A stretch of DNA of 42,418 nucleotides. It comes from an uncultured Treponema sp. Its GTDB lineage: Bacteria > Spirochaetota > Spirochaetia > Treponematales > Treponemataceae. The position numbers and the translations under genes are program-made. The DNA lies in the NCBI GenBank assembly GCA_910584475.1, contig CAJUBD010000020.1:1-42418 (forward strand). Direction: 5' to 3'. The notes beneath the pieces were generated by a model, which worked only from the letters and a program-made list of their open reading frames with translations, searched no databases and was not told the origin of the DNA. This document shows positions 6,610 through 15,266 of this stretch, piece after piece. Each line of letters begins with the position of its first letter. Positions within the stretch are counted from its first letter, which is position 1.

Positions 6610-7232
6610 AATCCCAAATCTGCGAAGTTTTCGAGCGGCTTTCCGCGCAAAATCCGAATCCCCAATCCGAACTTAAATGGAAGAATCCGTATACGCTTTT
6701 GGTTAGCGTCGTGCTTTCGGCGCAGGCTACTGACAAGAGCGTGAACAAGGCGACCGAGCCGCTTTACGAAACTGTCGATTCACCTGAAAAAATGCTCGCG
6801 CTTGGCGAAAAAAAATTGATCGGCTACATAAAGTCAATCGGCTTGTACAGGAACAAGGCGGCGCATGTGATGGCGTTGAGCAAAATGCTCGTGGAAAATT
6901 TCGGCGGAAAAGTTCCAGAAACGCGCGAGGAATTGGAAACGCTTCCGGGCGTCGGGCGCAAGACCGCGAACGTGGTTTTGAATGTCGTGTTCGGAAAGCC
7001 TACGATGCCTGTGGACACGCACCTTTTGCGCATTTGTCCGAAAATCGGTTTGGCGGAAGGGAACACGCCGCTCCAAGTGGAGCAGAGTCTCGTGGAACGC
7101 ATCCCGCAAAAATATATGCAACACGCGCATCACCATTTGATTTTGCACGGACGATATGTCTGCACCGCGCGGAATCCGAAATGCGGCGAATGCGTCATCT
7201 CGGATTTGTGCCACAAAAACGGAATGGAATAA
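6594..7232 (+). CDS. nth: Endonuclease III (DNA glycosylase/AP lyase)
   Basis: A 212-aa protein, the usual length for Nth. It removes oxidised pyrimidines and nicks the abasic site in base-excision repair. Features are the helix-hairpin-helix LPGVGRKTANVVLN with catalytic K123, the general-base Asp in PVDTH (D141), and the four cluster cysteines C190, C197, C200 and C206 with the C-x6-C-x2-C-x5-C spacing of the [4Fe-4S] loop. The core is intact. It is transcribed from a promoter whose -10 ends 5 nt before the ATG, with no Shine-Dalgarno. A BrnTA cassette separates this promoter from an upstream copy of itself. Confidence 0.95.
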   Translation: MRLLNESQICEVFERLSAQNPNPQSELKWKNPYTLLVSVVLSAQATDKSVNKATEPLYETVDSPEKMLALGEKKLIGYIKSIGLYRNKAAHVMALSKMLVENFGGKVPETREELETLPGVGRKTANVVLNVVFGKPTMPVDTHLLRICPKIGLAEGNTPLQVEQSLVERIPQKYMQHAHHHLILHGRYVCTARNPKCGECVISDLCHKNGME

Positions 7233-7397
7233 AAATTTGCCAGAGATTTTTTAAACCCCCGTGCGGAAGCGAAACGGCGCAGAAGGTAGCTCCAGCGGAA
7301 GCGAAATTTTTTTGTTCCTCATTTGAAAACGCGGGTTTCGCTTGCAAAACTTTTTTTTCGCGCTTCTCACGCATTTTTGATTTACGCTTCATTTGAA

Positions 7398-7426
7398 TTG
7401 CCCTCAAAAAAAAATTATGCTATACT
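7398..7426 (+). promoter_or_regulatory. Promoter of the ATP-grasp gene, leaderless type
   Basis: TTGCCC (7398-7403), 17 nt and TATACT (7421-7426) are followed by 6 nt and the ATG at 7433. The preceding 7233-7397 holds nothing recognisable. Confidence 0.65.
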
Positions 7427-7432
7427 AAAGCA

Positions 7433-8821
7433 ATGCGCCTAGTTTTTTTCAATACAAATTCAAATCATTTCGATCCGAAAATCGTGCACATAAAGACGAT
7501 TCCTTCTTGGTATGAAGAATGGAGTCGCGTGGCGAAAAAATTTGCAGGGCACGATTTTTTTTTGGCGGCTATGTTGCCCGCGATGTTTTTGTTGGATTAT
7601 GAAAAGGAAACTGTTCAAAGAGCGGCGAATGTGAATTATGTTGATTTGCGCGGCGAAAGCGCGACGGAAATCGCAGAAGAAATTCTCGCTCTCAATCCGG
7701 ATGTTGCCGTGGCCGCGAGTTTTTGGATTACGCCTTACGATTGGCTCGGCTTGCAAGATGCGATGGTCGCAGAAATTCTGCGCGGGTGTGGCATTCGCAC
7801 TGTGGCGCATTCGGTTCGGACTCAGGCGATTTGCTTTGACAAATTCAAGACGCATATTTTTTTGCGCGAAAACAATTTCAAGTGCGCGAAGGCCGTCCAT
7901 GTGAATTACGATTTGTTTTTTGTCGAGCGAAAAAAATCCGAAATTCAGAACAATGTCTACCGCGAATTTATTTTGCGCGAAATTTCAAAATTGAATTTTC
8001 CTGTAATCATCAAGGCTACAACGGGCGTGAGTTCATACGGAATGGAAGTCGTGCGCACGTTTGGGACCGTTCGCGCATACCTTGATTCCAAGAAATTCAA
8101 TTCCGACAGATTGGTCGAAGAGTTTTTGGACGGAATTCAATTTGGCACGGAAATCCATACCGTGAAAGATTCCGATGGAAGTTTTTCGCCAAAAGTTTTT
8201 CCGCCGCTGATGTATTCGGTGAACCAATACGGAATCACAAGTCCGAAGCAATCAGTAAAACTCGGTCCGCTCAATTTGGAAAAATTCAAGACACAGGACT
8301 TGTCGAGCGAACTTGAACGGCTTGCACGGCTTTTGCAGTTCGAGGGAATCGCGCAAATCGATTTGGTTTTTCACAAAGACGAATGGCACATCATAGAAAT
8401 CAATCCGCGCTTGAGCGGCTCGAGCGCGGCGATCGCGCTCATCAAGCAAAAGTCGCTTCCGCAAATCTTGGCGGAGTTCGCGCTCGGAATCTACGACGCC
8501 CGCGCCACCGATGACGCGATGAAGGTCGCGCAAAATTCTTGCGAAAAATTGCCGCTTTACTTGAACATAAAATTTCCGCATCTTTCGGAAGGGCAGATGC
8601 GCGCGCTTTTCGCGCTTCCTTTCGTGAAATATTTGTGCCAGACGAAAAATGACGCGGCGAAACAATTCCGCGAGATGGGCTTTTGCGAAATCCTTTTCGG
8701 CGGCGTTTTTTCTCCGCAGGAACTTTTGGCGCAGCTCGAGGAAATCAAAGCTCGCTTTCCCGAAGTGATTGAAATTTCTTTTTACGAAACGGCGAAAAAG
8801 ATGATTGCGGGCTTGATATGA
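7433..8821 (+). CDS. ATP-grasp domain protein, probable carboxylate-amine ligase
   Basis: A 462-aa protein. Residues 1-130 form an unrecognised N-terminal alpha/beta domain. About 135-355 is an ATP-grasp fold: KTHIFLRENNFK (helix before the A-subdomain), FPVIIKATTGVSSYGMEVVR (ATP-binding lysine and small loop), VEEFLDGIQFGTEI, and the metal-binding end QIDLVFHKDEWHIIEINPRL, where E and N coordinate magnesium. The C-terminal 110 residues are unassigned. Such stand-alone enzymes join a carboxylate to an amine through an acyl phosphate, as in D-Ala ligases and peptide-antibiotic ligases. The substrate is unknown. A transporter gene of the OFA type lies further downstream but with a decayed gene between. 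The start is set by the promoter 6 nt upstream. Confidence 0.8.
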   Translation: MRLVFFNTNSNHFDPKIVHIKTIPSWYEEWSRVAKKFAGHDFFLAAMLPAMFLLDYEKETVQRAANVNYVDLRGESATEIAEEILALNPDVAVAASFWITPYDWLGLQDAMVAEILRGCGIRTVAHSVRTQAICFDKFKTHIFLRENNFKCAKAVHVNYDLFFVERKKSEIQNNVYREFILREISKLNFPVIIKATTGVSSYGMEVVRTFGTVRAYLDSKKFNSDRLVEEFLDGIQFGTEIHTVKDSDGSFSPKVFPPLMYSVNQYGITSPKQSVKLGPLNLEKFKTQDLSSELERLARLLQFEGIAQIDLVFHKDEWHIIEINPRLSGSSAAIALIKQKSLPQILAEFALGIYDARATDDAMKVAQNSCEKLPLYLNIKFPHLSEGQMRALFALPFVKYLCQTKNDAAKQFREMGFCEILFGGVFSPQELLAQLEEIKARFPEVIEISFYETAKKMIAGLI

Positions 8822-8837
8822 ACCTCGCCGCAAGGAT

Positions 8838-8862
8838 AAGTAATGAGTAATAGGTAATAAGT
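8838..8862 (+). repeat. Short tandem repeat of about 7 bp
   Basis: Four imperfect units of AGTAATA in a row follow the ATP-grasp gene. It is a minor microsatellite with no evident function. Confidence 0.5.
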
Positions 8863-8902
8863 AACATTCGGCAAAATCCTCCTGGCATTTCAAAAAAAAT
8901 GC

Positions 8903-9032
8903 GAAAACCTAGGAACTTTTCGTTAAAAAGTTCCTAGGTTTTCAGTGAAAAGTTCATAAGGAATTTGTCGAAAAGTTCCTAGCTTTTCGGTCAAAACCTC
9001 CTAGCTTTTTGGAAGAAACTTCCTGTCTTTTT
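8903..9032. repeat. 18-bp inverted repeat leading into degenerate 23-bp tandem repeats
   Basis: GAAAACCTAGGAACTTTT (8903-8920) pairs perfectly with 8926-8943 across a 5-nt loop. The right arm is the first of about five degenerate units of 22-24 bp, each based on AAAGTTCCTAGCTTTT (8925, 8947, 8970, 8993 and 9015 approximately). There is no T-run, so it is a poor terminator. It may be an eroded repeat array or a set of binding sites. 9033-9272 shows only unconvincing ORFs. Confidence 0.65.
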
Positions 9033-9272
9033 GTTTTTTCAACGCCGTAAACACAATGCCAATACACACTCGCGCGTGGCTTTTTATCTTCGCCCTCCGT
9101 TCAGAAGCGCAAAAACTGACGGACAGATTTTGTGCAAGGCTTGCCCAATTGCCGTCGCAAGCGCGATAACAATGAGCGAAACGCCAAAATATTCGGCAAG
9201 GCAGAAAAACGCGTTTTTCATCGGCAAAACGGCGAGCCACAAAGCCTACACGCTTCCAAGCAACGGCGGCAT

Positions 9273-9648
9273 GTGGAATGCAAGCACAAAGAAGCTCGGC
9301 GGCGCAAGGAACTCGCATACCGCGCGGGCTTTTCGCTCAACAGCATTTCTACGGGAATCGCGCGGCAAAGTATTCCTGCCGTCGACATCGCATGCCGCAT
9401 TGCGGACGCGCCGGGTGTGAGTGTCGAATTTTTAGTGATGGGAAAATCAAAGAAAAGTAGGAAAAGCAATGCCGACGAAGACGAAAAAGTCGAGACTCAA
9501 CTCGCCGCGAAAAAGGCGAACCTCGCAAAATATATGGACAAGTACGCCATTTTATATAGAAGAATTTTCCGAACTTTCCACGCCTATGCAGAAAGCCGTG
9601 TGCGACATTGTTCACATCGCGCGGGCGGATAAGCAGGGTTTTTGCTAA
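9273..9648 (+). pseudogene. XRE-type helix-turn-helix regulator, frameshifted remnant
   Basis: The frame from a possible GTG at 9273 encodes ARRRKELAYRAGFSLNSIS and PAVDIACRIADAPGVSVEFL, the typical HTH and following helix of small XRE/Cro regulators. After KYMDKYAI (about 9550) the sense continues in the next frame as YIEEFSELSTPMQKAVCDIV and HIARADKQ to a TAA at 9646-9648. One extra base in a T run at about 9551-9555 would explain the break. The N terminus is also poorly defined and no ribosome site is visible. I read it as a decayed transcription factor of about 120 residues. Confidence 0.7.
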
Positions 9649-9667
9649 TTTCTCTCCGAATTCCTAC

Positions 9668-9696
9668 TTGCCAAAATTCGATTTATGTTTTACAAT
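9668..9696 (+). promoter_or_regulatory. Promoter of the MFS transporter gene, leaderless type
   Basis: TTGCCA (9668-9673), 17 nt and TACAAT (9691-9696) are followed by 6 nt and the ATG at 9703. The promoter looks intact although the gene has an early stop. Confidence 0.65.
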
Positions 9697-9702
9697 TTAA
9701 GA

Positions 9703-10995
9703 ATGAATTTGTCAGAAAATAAATGGACTCGAGGCGCGATTCCAGCGCTTCTTTTGCATTGTTCAATTGGCACTGTTTATTGTTGGTCGATTTTCAGCTA
9801 GGAAATTGCCAGTTACATTGGCTTTTCCAAGGGCGCGGTGGAATGGGCGTTTAGCTTCGCGATTTTCTTTTTGGGAATGAGCGCGGCGTTTTTGGGCAAC
9901 ATTGTCGAAAAGGACATTCACAAATCTTCTCTGATTGCCACGATTTGTTTCGCGGCGGGTTTGGCCGGCACGGCGTTTTTCATTCAATATGGCGGTGCGC
10001 ACAAGCACAGCCTTGTTTCGTTGGTTGGCATTTACGTTTGCTACGGCTTGATTATGGGCGTCGGATTGGGAACGGGCTACCTTTCGCCGGTAAAGACTTT
10101 GATGCTTTGGTTCGAGGATCGCAAGGGCTTGGGCACTGGACTTTCCGTGGCCGGATTCGGCGCGGCAAAGGCAATCGCCTCGCCGATTATGCAGCGAATG
10201 GAAAATTCACCTTCAATAGGAATTTATAAAATGTTCTATATTTTAGCGGCGGTTTATTTCGTGATGATGTTTGCGGGGCATTTGCTTTTGAAAAAGCCCG
10301 CCGCTTGGCACGAACCCACTGGCGCGGAGCACAAGACAAAAACTTTCGATGTGATTAAAACAAATCCGATCACGTTTGTGGGAATTTGGCTGATGTTCTA
10401 CATCAACATCACTTGCGGGCTCGCGCTCATTTCGCAGGAAAAGATGATTATAAAGTGCGTCGGTCTTGCGTCTTACGCCGGAATGCTCGCTTCGATTACG
10501 GCGATTTTCAACGCGGGCGGAAGGCTTGGATTTTCTGCTTGGGCAGACAAAATGAAAGATCGCAACACGATTTACAAATTGATTTTCGTGCTTTCAATTG
10601 TGTTCACCGCGCTCGTAATTTTTACTGGCGGCATCGCGAATCACGGCGAAAACAAATTCCTGCTCACGCTCGTCCTTTTGTTGCTTTTCGTGGTGAACGC
10701 GGGCTACGGCGGCGGATTTTCCAACGTGCCAACTTTGCTTTCAGACCATTACGGAATGAGCAACATAAGCGCGATTCATGGAATTACGCTTTCGGCTTGG
10801 GCAATCGCCGGTCTCACTGGAAACCAGATGGCGACTTGGATAGTGAACCATTTCGGCGGGCAAGTTGAGGTTCACGGCGTAATGGTGAACCCTGTCGGCT
10901 ATCAAACCGTGCTTTATGTAACTTGCGTCCTTTATATTATCGCGTTGTGCGCCAGCGTGTTTTTGGTGCGCCATAAAAAAGAAAGTCGTGCATAA
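9703..10995 (+). pseudogene. OFA-type MFS transporter interrupted by an in-frame TAG
   Basis: The frame starts MNLSENKWTRGAIPALLLHC, then TVYCWSIFS, meets TAG at 9799-9801 and goes on EIASYIGFSKGAVEWAF to a normal end, 430 codons in all. Helices, the loop LSPVKTLMLWFEDRKGLGTG and the second-half duplication match oxalate/formate-antiporter-like MFS proteins with 12 membrane segments. The stop replaces what would fit as Gln or Lys. Everything after it is open, so this is a recent nonsense mutation, a sequencing error, or a read-through site. A GTG at 9838 could restart translation but would lose the first membrane segment. It overlaps the next gene by 8 bp. The transported compound is unknown. 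Confidence 0.8.
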
Positions 10996-11395
10996 TAATT
11001 CGTATTCGATTTTTTTTGGAAAAACAATCCTTCTCGTTGACGACAGCAGCATCAGCAATTCAATTGTGCGCACGATGCTGGAGTACAACGGCGTGAAGAT
11101 TTTGACGGCAGAAAATGGCGACGAGGCTGTTTTGACGTTTTGCGAAAATCCGGAATTCTCAATCAACGCGATTTTGATGGATTTGGCGATGCCCGTGATG
11201 GACGGAATTGAGGCTTGCAAGAAAATCCGCGGCTCGCATCGCGCGGATTCCAAGGTCATTCCAATAATTGCGTTCACTGCCAACGATGAGGGAGCGTACA
11301 GAAAAAAATGCGAGGAAGCGGGAATGACTGATTTTTTAACGAAGCCCCTTGAGCCGAACAAATTGTTGCACCATCTCAGTTTGTATTTGGAATGA
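10988..11395 (+). CDS. Stand-alone response-regulator receiver domain
   Basis: A 135-aa CheY-like protein with no output domain. It has the acidic pair D18/D19 (LVDDSS), phospho-acceptor D65 in ILMDLAMPVMDG, T97 in AFTAND and K119 in FLTKPLE, so it should be phosphorylated. It starts at a GTG overlapping the transporter stop by 8 bp and ends in ATGA shared with the M15 peptidase, so the three look translationally coupled. The partner kinase is not adjacent; the hybrid kinase at 30497-33430 is a distant candidate only. It could relay phosphate or sequester a partner. Confidence 0.88.
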   Translation: MHNNSYSIFFGKTILLVDDSSISNSIVRTMLEYNGVKILTAENGDEAVLTFCENPEFSINAILMDLAMPVMDGIEACKKIRGSHRADSKVIPIIAFTANDEGAYRKKCEEAGMTDFLTKPLEPNKLLHHLSLYLE

Positions 11396-12351
11396 AAATG
11401 AGACGCGTCTTATTTTTTTTGATGGCATTGCTTTTGTGCTCGATTTTCTTTTCCGCCTCGCGACATCATCGCCGGGAAAGCGATGACATTGAGGCGCAAA
11501 AAGAGGAACAGTCGCGCCGAAAAATCCGCCAACTTACAGCAAAGGAAGAATTTGACATTTTTCGCAAGGCGTATCCATTCGTAAAATTTGAATTGGGATA
11601 CGACAAGGAAATTTCCGATTGGACGCTTTCGGTAACTTCTTACGACAAGACTACGATTTTCTATCGTTGCGACGGCTTGTATTTGCCGAAAGAACAGTTG
11701 GCGAACCGCGACCATTTTTGGCGCGTCATTTACAACTATCAGCGCATATTGCGCGATCCCGCGGATTTTACCGAAGAAGAAAAGCGGCGGATTCGAAATT
11801 ATGGTTCTGATGAAAATCGAAAGAACGGCGCGGTTTCTTCAAAATTCATTTTCGACGCAATTTACGATTGCGCTACACAACATTCTACCGAAACGCATTT
11901 GCGTAGCATGACGCTTTGGGGAAAGCCGCTTAGTGTGAATCGCGTGGTCGGCGAAGTGGTGGATCGAGTAGAAGCCAAAGTTTATGAGCTTGCCAAAACG
12001 GACGCGGAAGTGGCGGAATTTTTGAAAAACCTCGGAAGTTGCTACGGCTACAATTGGTGTCAAATCCGCGACAGTCCGACAAGGTCATTTCACAGTTATG
12101 GAATCGCGCTGGACATTCTGCCGCGCGGCTGGGGAAACAAAATCGTTTATTGGGGCTACGAAAAGCAAAATGGCAACGCGGACTGGATGCTCATTCCGCT
12201 AAAGGATCGCTGGCTGCCGCCGCCTGCCGTGGTAAAAGCTTTTGAAGACGAAGGCTTCATTTGGGGCGGTCGTTGGGCGGTTTGGGATAACATGCATTTC
12301 GAGTATCATCCCGAGCTTTTGCTCGCTTCGAAAATCTATGAGAAGATGTAG
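11392..12351 (+). CDS. M15-family D,D-carboxypeptidase-like protein
   Basis: A 319-aa exported protein. Residues 1-22 form a signal peptide or N-terminal anchor (RRVLFFLMALLLCSIFFSA). The C-terminal third carries the VanY/M15 zinc site: SFHSYGIALD gives H234 and D241, and NMHFEYHPE gives H302 with E304 nearby, preceded by the usual FIWGGRW. The family trims D-Ala or peptide stems of peptidoglycan. The middle (about 50-200) is not recognised. Start and preceding stop overlap as ATGA, so it is translated together with the receiver protein. Why a receiver and a wall enzyme are coupled is unclear. Confidence 0.85.
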   Translation: MKMRRVLFFLMALLLCSIFFSASRHHRRESDDIEAQKEEQSRRKIRQLTAKEEFDIFRKAYPFVKFELGYDKEISDWTLSVTSYDKTTIFYRCDGLYLPKEQLANRDHFWRVIYNYQRILRDPADFTEEEKRRIRNYGSDENRKNGAVSSKFIFDAIYDCATQHSTETHLRSMTLWGKPLSVNRVVGEVVDRVEAKVYELAKTDAEVAEFLKNLGSCYGYNWCQIRDSPTRSFHSYGIALDILPRGWGNKIVYWGYEKQNGNADWMLIPLKDRWLPPPAVVKAFEDEGFIWGGRWAVWDNMHFEYHPELLLASKIYEKM

Positions 12352-12361
12352 AGCGCGGGCG

Positions 12362-12536
12362 ATGTCATTTCGACCGAAGTGCAGAAGGCATGTAAGTGGA
12401 GAAATCTATTTGCGAATGCAACGCGCGGCGATTGGACTGTCGAAATCCCGCATTCGTTGAACCTCGTGCAGTGATTTCGATGCGCTAAATTTTTTTTGCG
12501 GTTTCTACGAAAAAAAACGACGCGACAGTCGCGCGT
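12362..12536 (+). other. Intergenic stretch with dispersed GTCATTTCGACCGAA-type sequence
   Basis: No gene is visible. The stretch begins with a GTCATTTCGACCGAAG...GTGGAGAAATCT sequence of the kind found dispersed in many bacterial genomes, and contains GTCGAAATCCCGCATTCG, which recurs as GTCGAAATCCCGTATTCG at about 15170-15187 on the other side of the lipoprotein gene. Confidence 0.4.
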
Positions 12537-12720
12537 TTAAAGTTTGCGTCGAAATGCCGCCGCAAACTTTAACTTCGAGTTTCCTTACGAAAACTCGCTT
12601 ATCTATTTGCAACTTCCGCTGGAAACTTCGCGCTACGCGCTTGTTGCGAGGCATTTCATTGCGAAGTTGCGTTTTTAAGTAATGAAAAAGTTTCAACTTT
12701 TTCATTACTTAAAAAATAAG
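12537..12720 (+). repeat. Multi-hairpin dispersed repeat, copy 3 (plus orientation)
   Basis: Stems in order: TTAAAGTTTGCG/CGCAAACTTTAA (12537-12572), CGAGTTT/AAACTCG (12576-12597), GCAACTTC... with GCGAAGTTGC (12609-12670), and a perfect 21-bp hairpin of TTTTTAAGTAATGAAAAAGT with its complement (12672-12715), followed by ATAAGG. No gene starts behind it on the plus strand. An inverted copy lies at 14994-15130, so the pair brackets the lipoprotein gene. The last hairpin may also terminate transcription. Confidence 0.75.
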
Positions 12721-12747
12721 GCGCCGTTTTTTAAGAAAACTCAAAAC

Positions 12748-14881
12748 CTAATTTTGCTTTTTGTAGTCTCTGTACCATTCGTAAGGCTCGCCATCATCTG
12801 TACCAGAGCGTACTATTCGCAATGTGTTGCCATCTTCAAAGAGTTTAATATAGTATTTAAAGACTTCACCGTCGGAATCTTCCCAATCTTTGAAAAGACT
12901 GGACAAAGACTCAGGTTCATTCTCTTGTTTTATAGTCAAGGTATTTTTGCTGTCGGAAAGTGTCATATTGGAACCAAGATAATAAATCTTATAATAGAAT
13001 GTCTCTTCCTTCTCGGATTCAGATGTGTCATCTTTTCCATATCCATAAAAGAATTTTTCAAACTTCAAAACACGAGGCTCACTGTTAAGTGTTTTTTCAA
13101 ACTCCTCAACTTTTGATGCTGCAATGCCGTCGTTGTTGTTATTATAATCGCAAATAGAATAGGAAATTTTTAACAAATCATCTTTGGTGAAGATGCCGTC
13201 GCCGGACTTTGTGTATGTCCAGACATCGGTTTTTGTTACATTTTCTGAATTGATGACCAAAGTTTCTTCAAAATAATATTTTACTTTCAAATCTCTATGA
13301 CCATACCATCTTTCATCTTGATAATTATATTTCCATGTTCCGACAATTTTATTCACGTCGGCGGGATTGTTCACGTCGATTTCAGTCCACAATTGCGCTT
13401 CCGATGTGAGGTTCGGCGTTTTATAGAGGAAATTGTCCCATTGATATGTGTAGTCAATGCCATCATAAGTGTATTTATTCATTTTCGGACGGATGCAGAG
13501 AAAGTTGATGCTTTTCAAGTCACCTTTCCAGCCATTGTAGTCGGAGGTATACAGGTTGTGCTTTTGCTCAAGGAGTTTCTGCGGGATGAGAATTTCCCCT
13601 CCCCATTTTGTCTTGCGCCCTTCCTCCAACCAAGACACGCCTTCGACCGGGCATACCGCTTCCGTCCAATCGTAATCATTTCCAGTAAGCAGCTGTTCGC
13701 CTTCGAATGTGGGTCTCTTTGTAAAGCGGAAATCGCCGTTGTCTTGTACTTCGATTTCGCCTGTTTCCGTAAGCTTCACTTCGCCCAGGCTGTTTTTGCC
13801 GGCAATCGCCGTTGTCTCGAACCATCCGACCGTACCGTCACTGATGTAGTTTATGACGAAGCCTTCGTCGTCCGTGTCTTCTTCCCTCGGGAATCTGAAG
13901 CGCACCGTGTACTTTGTGCTCGGCTTAACGAATGGATAAAAGAAAGTGCCTTTGTTCCCCTTTTCATTGAGCGCAATGACTTCCGCCACTTGCCCGATTC
14001 CCGCGATGCTCACCGTGCAGGCGTTTCCGCCGCGCGCGCCCTTTGGAACGGAGAATTCAAAATAGATGCCGTCATCGCGGGGTATTGCGGAATAGTAATC
14101 TTTAGGAAGCCTCAAGTTTTCGGCGGGCGGTTCTCCGAGCGGATCGTCTGCATCGCCAGGATTTTGCGTGCCGCCTGTCTGCTCCCCTTTTTCCCCTTCG
14201 GCGTATCTGTCGATGTCGGAAGATATAACCTCGATTTTACCGTCCTCCGCGACTTTCAGTTTCAGGACATCGCCGCTCTTTGCCAAGTTGACGCTCTCTT
14301 TATCTACCAACAATGTCATGTAGCCGGAGACGCTCGCGTAGAGACCTGAAATCTTTGAGGTGCTGTCCTTCAGCGAAATCGTGAATGTCTTGTCGTTGTA
14401 CAAAGATATTTCGTCGCCTTTCAAGCCATACGTCGCGACGACTATCGGTTTTGTTTCCGACGGATTTGAAATGTCGCCAGGATTTTGTGTGCCGCCTGTC
14501 TGCTCTCCTTTTTCCCCTTCGGCGTATCTGTCGATGTCGGAAGATATAACATCGATTCTATCGTCCGCGACTTTTAGTTTCAGTATGTTGCCGACGTTTG
14601 CCACGTTGCCGCTTTTTTTGCCAACCAAAAGGGTCATGTAGTCAGAGGCATTCGCGTATGTGCCTGAAATCGTCCCTGCGTTATCTTTCAGCGAGATAAT
14701 GAACGTCATGTCGTCATACAAAAAGATTTTGTCGCCGCTCAAGCCATAGGTCGCGACAATTTCCGAATTTTTTTCCGATGGACTTGTCGTGCTGCCGTTA
14801 TCGCACGATGCGAGAGAGAAGAGAAGCGCCAAAAGCAGGGTCGTTAATACCCCCCCCCATACAGGTTAGTTTGTTTTTCAT
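12748..14881 (-). pseudogene. Surface lipoprotein, out of frame at a poly-G tract (possible phase variation)
   Basis: TGGAGG and an ATG at 14881 start a frame MKNKLTCM that runs into nine G (14858-14850) and ends after 25 codons. The main 694-codon frame begins just past the tract as VLTTLLLALLFSLASC, an ideal lipoprotein signal with lipobox LASC. Eight or eleven G would join the two; nine G leaves the gene OFF. The mature part has two tandem repeats of about 110 residues (each with TYGL.GD.I.LY.D.TF.ISLKD and VISSDIDRYAEGEKGEQTGG), a middle domain of unknown fold and a C-terminal half rich in Tyr, Asp and Lys. No enzyme motif is seen. The promoter is strong. Surface location and antigenic variation are inferred; an assembly miscount of G must be excluded. 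Confidence 0.8.
14850..14858 (-). repeat. Homopolymeric G9 tract in a lipoprotein signal sequence
   Basis: Nine consecutive G on the minus strand, the longest G/C run I see in the window, lie between the start codon and the hydrophobic signal core. Frame is correct only with 8 or 11. Poly-G tracts are known to change length by slipped-strand pairing in Treponema pallidum and other bacteria. Confidence 0.85.
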
Positions 14882-14902
14882 TTTTTCCTCCAAATGAATT
14901 TT

Positions 14903-14954
14903 ATTCACAGAAGTGAATTTCTTAAATTATGACATAGATTCGCTTGCTTGTCAA
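14903..14954 (-). promoter_or_regulatory. Promoter and leader hairpin of the lipoprotein gene
   Basis: On the minus strand TTGACA (14954-14949), 17 nt and CATAAT (14931-14926) form a near-consensus promoter. A small ATTCAC/GTGAAT hairpin (14918-14903) follows in the leader, before the TGGAGG ribosome site. Confidence 0.75.
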
Positions 14955-14984
14955 GGAAAAATATGTTTGTAAAAAAGATTCCTT

Positions 14985-15130
14985 TTTATTTTTAAGTAAT
15001 GAAAAAGTTTCAACTTTTTTATAGTTTAAAAACGCCACTTCGCAATAAAGTGCTTTCGCAACGAGCGCGGTGCGCGAAGTTTCCAGCGGAAGTTGCAATG
15101 AATAAGCGAGTTTTCTTGCGAAAACTCGCA
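14985..15130 (-). repeat. Multi-hairpin dispersed repeat, copy 4 (minus orientation)
   Basis: Inverted counterpart of 12537-12720: GAGTTTTC/GAAAACTC, then the GCAACTTCCGCTGGAAACTT block with its pairing partner, then a long imperfect hairpin ending ACTTAAAAATAAAAAGGA. Here a promoter lies between the repeat and the lipoprotein gene, so the repeat is not part of that message. 15131-15266 holds two GTCGAAATCCCG segments (about 15170 and 15217) and nothing else. Confidence 0.7.
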
Positions 15131-15266
15131 AAACTGGATTGATGACAAAATTGCGAGGTGATTGAGCAGAGTCGAAATCCCGTATTCGCCGAAACTTGTG
15201 CGCGCGGCGATTTAGTTTGTCGAAATCCCGCGCATTTTTTTTTCGTTAATTTTTTTTGCAAAAAAT

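Noticed and set aside
13297..14349. 350-codon plus-strand ORF opposite the lipoprotein gene
   Set aside because: It is the complement of the lipoprotein repeats, has no ribosome site or family features, and its composition is that of an antisense shadow.
14832..14881. Translation of the lipoprotein from an internal TTG at 14832
   Set aside because: No ribosome site precedes it and it would cut into the signal peptide; the ATG at 14881 with TGGAGG is far better if frame is restored.
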